Shown piece after piece: positions 24,478-32,541 of a DNA stretch of 64,000 bases (its first letter is position 1; each line of letters starts with the position of its first letter). Made by a program: the position numbers and the translations under genes. The stretch covers positions 24,182 through 88,181 of the forward strand of contig ML976670.1 in assembly GCA_010015655.1 (NCBI GenBank). The letters are read 5' to 3'. This DNA is from Bimuria novae-zelandiae CBS 107.79 (Eukaryota; Ascomycota; Dothideomycetes; Pleosporales; Didymosphaeriaceae). Below the pieces are notes generated by a model. The model was not told the origin of the DNA. It ran no database searches and was given only the letters and a program-made list of their open reading frames with translations.

Positions 24478-25704
24478 TACCGTAGCTTGGCAGCTGGCGC
24501 GCCGCGTCACCGAACGCGCCACCCCACCATGCAATACCCCAGCTTCAATGCGCTGCATCTCCACCAATATAGACCCGATTACGGCCGCGATAGAAGTAAT
24601 TAAATCACAAAGACTAAGAGAATCTTTCTCGTATTAAAAAATTACAAAAGAATTTAGTATTATACAATCTATACTAACGCGCTAGTATAAGCGCTTTATT
24701 AGCTAGTAGCAGGTTCTTATATAATATAGCTAAAATATTACCTAATAGTAAGAACCGGAGCTTCTATAATATATTAAGCGCCTTACTAAACGTAGCCTTC
24801 CTCTTATATAGTAAATAATATAGAGCTTTGCCTCTATAGTAGCTAAAAAGAACGTTAGCTTATTATAAGTTAATTGCTTTATCTAGCGTCACGCTAAATC
24901 CTTAATATTATAATAGATAACTAGTATTAATAGCAATTATCACAAAGCTAATTCCCTAGCTAAATATAAGCTCTACTTCAACCTCCTACAGCAGAAGATA
25001 GAGCAGTATCAGATTAAGGCTCGAGATATCTACAATATGGACGAGAAAGGCATCCTACTTGGCATCACCTCCCGCTCAAAGAGGATCTTTAATAGGCCTC
25101 TGTACGAGAGCAAGGCTGTAAGGCAAGCTATCTAGGATGGCAGCCGCGAGTGGATATCGCTCATAGCCTGTATATGCGCCGACGGATCTGCCCTAGATCC
25201 AGCTCTAATCTATTAGGCCACCTCTACAAACATACAATTAAGCTCGATCAAGGATCTTAACCCTTAACACTATTAGGCCTTTATTACTGTATCTAAATTT
25301 AGCTAGTTCAGCAATTAGATAGGCCTTATATAGCTTTAATAGGTGTTTAATTACCTTACAAAGTTAAAAGCTAGATAATTATATCGACTATTAATCCTCG
25401 ATAGGTATAGATTTTATATTATTATAGATTTTATTAACTATTGCGATTGTAATAGGATCATATTAGCTATCTATCTACCTTATTTAACCTATACGTTATA
25501 GCCTCTTAATGTCTGCGTGTTTAAGCCTCTATTAATAGCGTATTTAAATAAGCTATTAGCCTTCCTATAGAATAGCTAGGGGCTAGCTTCTATTGCTAAG
25601 AGAGACTTCTTTAGCCTATTCTAGAAGGCCTAGGTTAGCACTATAAGGCAGCTATTAATCCTCCGGGCCTTTAAAGCTATAGGTATCTCCCCGCTAGATC
25701 TAAT

Positions 25705-25895
25705 CACTGGAAGGGGAGCTGCAGTTCCGAAATGGTAGTAATACCCGCGCAGGCAAGAAATGCTTTCTAGGGTAGTGTGTTAGCACTGTAATTCCATAGC
25801 TTAGCACGTCGTATATGCCCTTCGGGAGGCGAGATGGTGGACTTAATCCCCATTAAAGAGACGTAAAATGAATACCAACCAACCAACCAACCAAC
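25705..25895 (+). mobile_element. SINE-like retroposon with (CCAA)n tail
   Basis: 191 bp of GC-normal sequence within the RIP-mutated element C. It is bounded by a perfect 14-base duplication CCGCTAGATCTAAT (25691-25704 and 25896-25909) and ends in a simple (CCAA) repeat. Long variable target duplications and a simple 3' tail are the mark of target-primed retroposition by a LINE machinery. I do not see clear polymerase III A and B boxes (GTTCCGAAAT near the start is only weakly B-box-like), so a 5'-truncated LINE 3' end is the alternative. It has no RIP signature, so it entered after C was mutated. Confidence 0.7.
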
Positions 25896-26392
25896 CCGCT
25901 AGATCTAATAATTATTTTTAAATAATTTAATTAGACTATACCTTCTAATTAATAATTATAAAAAAGCTTAACCTTAATACTTAGTGCTTTAGATTAGAGA
26001 AAGATTAACCGGCTACTAAAGGCTATTATTAATACAGGAGGTAGTAATAAGGCTAAGAAGCTAAGTTAAACTATATACTTAATCTCTATATAAAAGTAAC
26101 TTTTAAAGTATAAAAATAAAAGTCTGCGGGAGGCTCTAGCAATATAAAAGAAACTCTTAAAGCAAGGCAGGCCTCTACCTCTTAATTAGCTAAATAAGTA
26201 TTATAGTAAAGCTATTTTCTAGTTACTCTACAGCGTACAGCGGGCACGTAATTATTAATATAAAAAAGATACTAAAGCGCAGCAACTATAGCTTTAAAAA
26301 AATAAGTAAGTAGAAACTTGTTAGGCTAGCTAGTAGCTTAAAATAAGACTACTTTAAAAAAGGCGTGTTATTTAAGTAGCTACTAGAGATAC

Positions 26393-26827
26393 TGTTAAGA
26401 TCCCAAAGGGGTAGCTAGTCCCTAAGGGGCTAAGGTTGGTTCTCGGGCAGGAATACTATAGTAGGACGAGAGAGGGTCGTAGTAATAGCTTGCGCTTGTC
26501 ACTGGGGCGTTAGTATTAAAGGTGGGTATAGCACAATCGAATTAACAAGGTTGCTTATTCAGATCCAAACGATAGATTGATAAACAGATTGAACACGATG
26601 ATAGAAGACTATCCTCGTGTCCCTATATACATGACTCGTCCCACGAATCCCAGGTGTCCCAAGAATCCCAAAGTCCCATATGCCAAGATACTTCTGGGAC
26701 GCCCGATACTTCTGGGACGCGTGACATGGTCACGTGATCTGTGGCTGAGTCAGGAACCTTGGCTGGTCGCACGGATAAGTGGCCATGCCCCGCCTCGCGT
26801 CATGTTGGGTCTCAACGGATCCTAACA
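26393..26827. repeat. Solo LTR, 435 bp
   Basis: Starts TGTTAAGATCC and ends GGATCCTAACA, with a perfect GATAC duplication on each side (26388-26392, 26828-26832). No internal retrotransposon sequence remains, so it is the product of LTR-LTR recombination. Composition is normal and lacks RIP. A tandem GATACTTCTGGGACGC unit occurs near 26690-26720. The short open frame inside is not considered a gene. Confidence 0.88.
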
Positions 26828-27251
26828 GATACACGCGTAAAGTAGAGGGCTAATAAGATTACTAAGTAACGCCTTAAGTAATAGGCCCGTAAGATATAAA
26901 GTTAACTTTAAAAACGTATTAAAATATTTAAATTAAGTAGTAAGAATATTTTAAAGCCTTTTAATAAAGCTATTAAAAAAAACAGCCTTAGCGTAAGGCT
27001 ATAGATATTAATAAGGCCTTATCTATTATATTTGCCTTAAAGTCGCGCAGCGGCTAAATAATTAAAATACTAAGAAAATATTAATAATCTAAGTAGCTAG
27101 TAATTATCTACAGGCCTTAGAGACCTTAACTCTAGAAAATCTCGTGATAATATTAATTGTGGGTGGCTTAGTAGCCTCATGTTGCTGGCCGAGCGATCAT
27201 GTTGGGGTGGCGCGTTTGGTGACGCGGCGCGCCAACTGCCAAGCTACGGTA

Positions 27252-27752
27252 GTGCTGCATCCAGCGCTTTTTGGAAGGCCTCATAGATGGTACGGGGGAC
27301 CCAGTGCTCTGGCAACCCGTAGTAATCCACCTGGGTAGATGCGATCTGAACGAGCAGGTTGATCGCCTTGATCCTGATTTTTAGGAGGTTGCTGATACAA
27401 TTCTTCGTCGCTTCGTAGTTCTTGCAGTAATTGCGTACGCAAGAAGTAAAGGAGACTTAGGATCCTTTCGTTCGACTTGATTTAGTAGATCGGGTGTTAG
27501 AAATGTCAGCTTCTGAGTGAGATCGATCAGAAGCCGCTGCGCTTTCGTCTTGTGGGCTAGATTGCCAAAATAGAAATACACGGACGCTTTCTCCAACAGC
27601 ATCTGGCATTGTGTGGGATGGGCGAAGACGAAGGTGAGCTCCGAGGGATCTTTGGTCGTTGCATGTGGAACTGTTCGCGAGGAAATTTACAGATCCTTGA
27701 TTGTTCTCTTTCTGATGATCGCGAGTGTCGGGGTGTTGATCAGGGTCGCCAT
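27252..27752 (-). pseudogene. N-terminal part of the transposon-split host gene
   Basis: Minus-strand reading begins at an ATG at 27752 (MATLINTPTLAII). It meets a TAA at 27689-27687 after 21 codons, most simply a CAA-to-TAA change, and continues in the same frame through LLEKASVYFYFGNLAHKT to about 27475. A frame change or weak intron (GTCGAA...AAG) follows before the segment containing VDYYGLPEHWVPRTIYEAF, which is open up to the TA insertion site of element C at 27250. The frame then continues at 20293. The sequence is helical and unrecognised; a general resemblance to helical N-terminal regions of fungal STAND/NACHT-type proteins is only an impression. Confidence 0.7.
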
Positions 27753-28065
27753 ATTAGACGGAGGAGCGCGATTATCGCGATCGCAAGTAAGGATTATAGA
27801 ATAAGAAAAAAAAAGGAGTAATGAATTTAGCTAAAGAATTCTATATACCTTTTATCCAAATCCGAATCTGATTTCATTTCACTATCTATATATATATATA
27901 TAACTCTTCCAGATTATATACATAATAAGGCCAGTGAATGTTCTGGGTAGACGTAACTCTAAGAGAAAAGTTTCAAAACTCTTAAAGATTGCTGTTACAG
28001 TAAATTATATAACTTTTATATAGGTTTTTGTATTATAATATAGTTCCTCCCCTACTATAGTACTA
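27753..28065. other. Upstream region of the split gene, A/T-rich
   Basis: Between the ATG of the split host gene and the copia element at 28066. Contains a short (TA)n run around 27880-27902 and a TGTTACAG at 27993 that mimics an LTR end, but the true LTR boundary is at 28066. Presumed promoter; no gene. Confidence 0.4.
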
Positions 28066-28199
28066 TGTGAGGAAGGAAAGACGGCTGCGTTGATTTCTCT
28101 ATCGTAGAGATATCCTACATATATATAGACGTTGGATCCTGCCAAGAGTCTAGGCATGGAACCTGATAGAATCGAAGCTGATGGAATTATACCGTAACA
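28066..28199 (-). repeat. 3' LTR of the deleted copia element
   Basis: Plus-strand ends TGTGAGGAAGG and CCGTAACA. Nearly identical to 30899-31032 (first bases TGTGAGG against TGTAAGG). Contains a TATATATATAG run that could serve as a promoter element. Confidence 0.93.
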
Positions 28200-28286
28200 C
28201 ACCCCCCAGCTGCAGTGAACAACAAAGCTGACTTCTTAAGATATCAATCTAAATCTCCCAAATAGTCGCACCCCCTAATCTTCTTG

Positions 28287-29333
28287 TCAATACTAGGTAA
28301 AAAAGTCACCAGGTTCTGGTACGTCGTCGTTGCTAGTAGATGGTCCCTTTAGCTGCTCTGTGATATCTGTGAGGCCTAGCTGTTTGACAAAGTTGCTGTG
28401 TTTCTGCCGAACCAGTGTCTTTGTGAGACCGTCAGCAGGCATTTGATTTGTAGGCTTCCAATTAATCTGCAGCTTCCCAGCATCTACTTCCTGTCGTAGC
28501 CACATCTAATGGGTGTCGACATGTCTTAGCTTCGTATAAAGCCTATCCTCAGCCTTGTTAACAATCCCTACAGTCTGCTGATTATCGCAGTACAAGGTAG
28601 GCAAGATCTCTGGCTAAAAGCGTACGTAATTAAATATTTTGTTCCACTATTCTATCTCACTCCTAGCAGTCAATAGAGCGAGCAATTTAGCCTTAGTAGT
28701 TAATTTCGTAACTGAGCGCTGTAAGGTCGATTTCCAGTCGATTGGCAGTCTATATAGCTTGAACAAGTAGCCTTGTGAGCTTCGACGCGTATCAGGATCG
28801 TCAGTATATGCTGCGTCAGATGCTCCGTAGAACAGTGGCTCTGTTCCAGCTCTAGGATCGTCCTCGGGCGTCTCACAGAGATATGTCGTGTTCTCTGTAC
28901 CTAGCCGTGATGCCCCGATGGCTAGATGCCTTGTGCCAACTAGATATCGCCATACGTGCTTAGCAGCGTTCAAATGTTTCTGCCCTGGATTCTGCAGATG
29001 GCGTGCCAGTACTGAGTGTGCTCGGGCGACATCAGGCCGTGTAAACGTCGAGATGTAGGCTAGTGAGCCTACTAATTGCTGATAAGTATGGGTACGTTGA
29101 GAACTCGGTTCCTCAGTGCTTGGAGCTAGATAATTCTCTACTTGCGTCACCACCTCTTGCAATTCTTGGCCTATGAAATTCTTTCAGCTCAAGCCTTCTA
29201 GGCTTTTCTGTCTCTAACCTAGAGACTTCATCATGGCTCAGTGATGGATCAACGTATTCCTAGATATGGTTCCTGACTGCGTAGTCCTTTCTTAGGAATA
29301 TCCATTTTGGCTAATCCTTAGGTTTATCGAGTA
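28287..29333 (-). pseudogene. 3' end of copia pol (reverse transcriptase tail and RNase H)
   Basis: Two open stretches on the minus strand. 29162-28647 contains YQQLVGSLAYISTFTRPDVA, the conserved block downstream of the reverse transcriptase, then DDPDTRRSSQGYLFKL and the RNase H start. 28505-28293 contains the terminal RNase H segment INWKPTNQMPADGLTKTLV. A stop and frame break separates them (around 28640-28510), and the 5' side is cut by the mariner insertion at 29334. The conserved TEAE residues of RNase H read TKAK here. Not functional. Confidence 0.88.
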
Positions 29334-29391
29334 CAAGGGGGTAGCAAGTGGGACTGGCCTTTGTGGGTCATCGACGCTAGGGCCATAGAAG
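29334..29391 (+). repeat. Left inverted repeat of the mariner element
   Basis: Begins CAAGGGGGTAGCAAG and matches the complement of 30578-30635 with one difference (CTTTGTGGG against CTTTGCGGG). This is the expected transposase-binding end. Confidence 0.9.
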
Positions 29392-29480
29392 CGCATCGAG
29401 CGTTCCACGTAAGCTGTAATTTCCCCTATAATACACCCTTTTTCAGAACGCAGGATGCCTCAGCATGAGCTATTGGTAAA

Positions 29481-30515
29481 ATGGCTAAAACACCTCGTCG
29501 TCGCCTCACCCGTGATGAACGCCTACGGATCCATACGCTATACTATCAAGCAGGCTGGAGCTGCCCTCAAATCTCTCGAGAGCTTGAGATCCCTATCCGT
29601 ACTGTACGCCGCTGCGTACAAGGTTCTATCACCCCCGATAGGCCTCGCGGCAGCAAAGGAGTGATTGATACGCCCACAAAAAGACGCCTAATACTCCACG
29701 CTACTGCTAACCGTGAGCAGAGGCTCAAGCCCTATACAGAAATCGCGGCCGAGCTCGGTATCAAGGCTTGTGCGAGGACGATCCACAAGGTGTTTGAGCA
29801 GGAGCGCTATCACCGTCGCGTCGCTACAGAGAAACCGTATTTAACAGAGGAACACATACAAAAGAGGTTATTTTGGAGCAACTTGGCGGTTTCTTGGACC
29901 CAGGATATTTGGAATCGTATCATATGGTCTGACGAGGCTACATTTCGTATAGGCCATGAGAAGTTGTACGTTACCCGCCGTCCTGAGGAGAAATACCTAC
30001 CTGACTGTTGTATCCCAAAGTTCAAAGACTACGCCACCTTATTTGTATGGGCCTGTATTGGCGGCGATGGCAGCAAGGGTCCTCTAATGATATGGGACCG
30101 TGAAGAGCTAGGAAACTTCAACTCTCTCTCATACTGTCAGTATGTATGGCCCTATATCGAGAGCTTCCGCCAGGAACATGAGATATTTCGTGTAGGTATT
30201 GGCAACTCAGTATTCATGCAGGACAGCGCCAGTAGCCACACAGCCAGAAACACTAAGAAATTCTTCCATGAGAAGGCTCTACACCTGCTCTGGTGGCCCC
30301 CCAACTCACCTGATCTGAATCCTATCGAGAATCTATGGCGATTACTCAAGAGTAGAGTGCGCAAAAGATATCCTAAGACTAAAGAGGACCTCCGGCGATG
30401 TATCGAGGAAGAATGGGTGCGTATCACCCCTCAGGAAATCAGGAGATATACGGGCAATATGGTGGAGCGCTGTACGGCAGTGATAGCTGCCGGGGGCAAC
30501 CATACGCCATATTGA
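29481..30515 (+). CDS. Tc1/mariner transposase (DD34E)
   Basis: 344 residues, start ATG at 29481, stop TGA at 30513. The N-terminal ~110 residues form a bipartite helix-turn-helix DNA-binding region (RRLTRDERLRIHTLYYQAGW; then SKGVIDTPTKRRL). The catalytic core follows: first Asp in IIWSDEATFRIG (about residue 150), second Asp in VFMQDSASSHTARN, and Glu in NSPDLNPIENLW. There are 34 residues between the second Asp and the Glu, the DD34E class. All three residues are present and the length is normal for the family. It would cut at the inverted repeats and insert at TA. Codon use and GC are unlike the surrounding RIP blocks, which fits recent arrival. Confidence 0.95.
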   Translation: MAKTPRRRLTRDERLRIHTLYYQAGWSCPQISRELEIPIRTVRRCVQGSITPDRPRGSKGVIDTPTKRRLILHATANREQRLKPYTEIAAELGIKACARTIHKVFEQERYHRRVATEKPYLTEEHIQKRLFWSNLAVSWTQDIWNRIIWSDEATFRIGHEKLYVTRRPEEKYLPDCCIPKFKDYATLFVWACIGGDGSKGPLMIWDREELGNFNSLSYCQYVWPYIESFRQEHEIFRVGIGNSVFMQDSASSHTARNTKKFFHEKALHLLWWPPNSPDLNPIENLWRLLKSRVRKRYPKTKEDLRRCIEEEWVRITPQEIRRYTGNMVERCTAVIAAGGNHTPY

Positions 30516-30577
30516 GTCATTTTTGACGTCTTTTTTTGTATAGTAATACAATACAAAACGATGACAAATTCCATGGC

Positions 30578-30635
30578 TTTCTATGGCCCTAGCGTCGATG
30601 ACCCGCAAAGGCCAGTCCCACTTGCTACCCCCTTG
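30578..30635 (-). repeat. Right inverted repeat of the mariner element
   Basis: Complement of the left end, followed by TA. Ends in GCTACCCCCTTG on the plus strand. Confidence 0.9.
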
Positions 30636-30898
30636 TATAACGGTCTCTCTCGTAATAAGCGGATCTAATTTAGTCGCCATCCTTGCGAGATGCGACGTCC
30701 GTATTCTATACAACGTTGATTCTTTAACGACGAGGTCCTAACTGGCGCTAATCCTAGACGATTCACGTCTCCCAACTAATTGTCCAGTGACAACGAGGTC
30801 TACTTCAACGACGTAACAACTGACTAGGTCTGCAAAGATAGACCCTAGTACGATAAGCTGTGAACGTAGCGATTGTCGAAGGCTTCCGGGCTCATAAC

Positions 30899-31032
30899 TG
30901 TAAGGAAGGAAAGACGGCTGCGTTGATTTCTCTATCGTAGAGATATCCTACATATATATAGACGTTGGATCCTGCCAAGAGTCTAGGCATGGAACCTGAT
31001 AGAATCGAAGCTGATGGAATTATACCGTAACA
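30899..31032 (-). repeat. 5' LTR of the deleted copia element
   Basis: 134 bp, followed by TACTA target duplication. On the minus strand it is followed at 30898 by the GTTATGAGCCCGG primer-site-like sequence. Confidence 0.93.
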
Positions 31033-31037
31033 TACTA

Positions 31038-31446
31038 TACTAACGCGTCTCTTAGCGTCTTAATATATCGCTTAATACCTTAACTGTACGTTAAATTATC
31101 GCGCGCGCATTGCTGCCTAGAGGGTACCTCTCTGATGATCTCGTCGTGGCCACAGTATCAGCTCAGTCGTGAAGCGCGCGAAGTCCCGTTGCACGGGCAA
31201 GGCTATCCTAAGGGCACCGACAAAGGGAGCGGCACAGTATCAACTGTCACAACATTTGACTCAAAGAACCCATAGGAGGAGTATAAGATCCCCCTTCCTC
31301 GGAAACCTTGAATTTATCTCCATCACCACGGCCGGCACTTCAAAGCAATCAATCGCTTCAGGTGTACTCCCACTTCATGTATTGAGAAGACGTAACTCGA
31401 GCTTGCCTGTGTGAACGGATTGTAGCTAAGAATTTGTAGTTGTACA
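31038..31446. other. Transition from A/T-rich to normal DNA
   Basis: The first ~70 bases are A/T-rich remnant sequence; composition becomes normal from about 31110. A short open frame (31169-31414) lacks any recognisable feature. May contain the promoter of the gene at 31447. Confidence 0.4.
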
Positions 31447-32078
31447 ATGTGGACGAGAAAAAAAAAGCCGGAACCTAGAACCTTCCAAGATGTGCCTACA
31501 GTGAAGTGGTACAGTCAACTGCACCGGGAGGTTTTCTGGGAAGCTCTAAAACGACTGAAGAACGAAATTTGCGTCGAGGACACGCCGGAGTTATGGAGCA
31601 GCTGGATGGAGGATCTGCATGGGAATTTCCCTCTGTGGTCAAGGTCGCAACGGAAGATGTTAGCCCCAATCAACCTGGCTGGCTCGAAATGATTCTCTGC
31701 TTCTACGGGAGGCTGCTTAATGAGAGGCTCGACAAGAGGACTGAAGTCTGGCCATTCCGTAAACAGCTGGAGCAATACGCGGCTAAGGGGATCCCTGACA
31801 TTAAGCTTGATGTCATTACAATGCCATATGGTTCTGGAGATGCGATCAAAGGTTGGAGCACCGTTCATCTTTCAGGGAAGTTCTCGGTTTACATTCCATA
31901 CGAGTTCCGCCTACCGTTCACAACACCAAGCCAGTTTAGAAAGGCCAAAGAGCAAGAGCTTAGAAAACTTCGAGCGCAGATCGAAGAGTTCCGTGCGGCA
32001 AAAAATAAGTATCTCGACGCGGAGCTTGCAGCCCTGGACGCGAAAGCCGTACAAATCGAAGAACAGCTTTCTGTCTAG
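31447..32078 (+). CDS. Hypothetical protein, start and frame uncertain
   Basis: Two overlapping plus-strand frames look coding. One starts at ATG 31447 and includes WYSQLHREVFWEALKRLKN. The other is open from 31506 to 32078, with its first ATG at 31590. The second frame has a globular part (PDIKLDVITMPYGSGDAI) and ends in a Lys/Ala/Glu-rich helix (LRKLRAQIEEFRAAKNKYLD), likely coiled coil. They may be joined by a frameshift around 31600-31640, which would make this a broken gene, or the first frame may be spurious. Not recognised. It lies next to a transposon-rich region, so decay is plausible. Confidence 0.45.
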
Positions 32079-32541
32079 GATTCCGTTAGCTTTCCCGTCT
32101 AGCTGCATCCACGTCTCTGCTCACACAAAGAGGGTTTGCGGCATGTTTATGAGAGGCTGGCGTTGGGTGCGGGAGGTTTGAGTACGAGGTCGACTTCCTC
32201 TCTCATGGAGTTATGTTCAACCCGAGCGTCTGCTTCTTATCGTGAAGACTGGATGTAGGGGCCTGGGTAGTGCATGCATCCATATACACCATGCGTCCGC
32301 GACGGCGGGTACTCTTAACAATTAACATCAATCTACACCCTACATAACACGAGGTGTCGGAAAGTCCAGAAATCGAGACAAAACCTTAAAGCTACACATA
32401 TAAATACAAAACTCTACACCCCTCTACTCTACAAACGCCACTTTATGCTATGCAGCCAACCACGTCCACCCCCAAAAATCTTACATGCTACACACACGGT
32501 AAAATACACAAGAACAAATACACCCCTCCTGCACGGGGTCC
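32079..32541. other. Convergent 3' region
   Basis: Between the hypothetical gene (+) and the tRNA synthetase (-). Contains a C/A-rich stretch (32380-32530) without open frames; presumably the 3' UTR of the synthetase on the minus strand. Confidence 0.45.

Larger units (their letters stand above)
24480..27249 (+). mobile_element. pogo-type DNA transposon C with two later insertions
   Basis: 2770 bp, or about 2.1 kb without its inserts. Ends CCGTAGCTTGGCAGCTGGCG and complement, TA at 24478-24479 and 27250-27251. It is the least mutated member of the left trio. The plus strand reads STNIDPITAAIEVIKSQRLR (24560-24620), then YNMDEKGILLGITSRSKRIF (around 25030-25090), RPLYESKAVRQAI, and a LILD block near 25400, which together form a pogo DDE transposase. 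TAG/TAA stops replace several Gln codons, so it is inactive. It carries a SINE-like insert (25705-25895) and a solo LTR (26393-26827). Confidence 0.9.
29334..30635 (+). mobile_element. Tc1/mariner-type transposon, apparently intact
   Basis: 1302 bp with inverted repeats of about 58 bp starting CAAGGGGGTAGCAAGTGGGA, differing by a single transition, and a TA duplication (29332-29333, 30636-30637). It carries one uninterrupted transposase gene and sits inside the deleted copia element. There is no RIP. Both complete ends and an open transposase make it a candidate active copy. Confidence 0.95.
28066..31032 (-). mobile_element. Internally deleted copia LTR retrotransposon
   Basis: Two 134 bp LTRs (28066-28199 and 30899-31032) flanked by a perfect TACTA duplication (28061-28065, 31033-31037). 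Minus orientation: a polypurine tract CTGGGGGG adjoins the left LTR and a GTTATGAGCCCGG primer-site-like sequence adjoins the right LTR. Without the mariner insert (29334-30635) it is only ~1.66 kb, so gag and most of pol are deleted. The remaining pol is the 3' end. The two LTRs are almost identical and hardly RIP-mutated, in contrast to the elements to the left. Confidence 0.92.

Noticed and set aside
24401..24637. 78-codon frame crossing the B/C junction
   Set aside because: It begins in the terminal repeat of B and runs into the start of the C transposase; an artefact of abutting elements.
26577..26825. 82-codon frame
   Set aside because: Contained in the solo LTR.
20296..27249. Treating A-B-C as one large 7 kb element
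   Set aside because: Each part has its own pair of inverted ends and its own transposase remnant; B has a different terminal repeat.
27993..28199. LTR starting at TGTTACAG (27993)
   Set aside because: The right-hand LTR matches only from 28066, and the TACTA duplication confirms the 28066 boundary.
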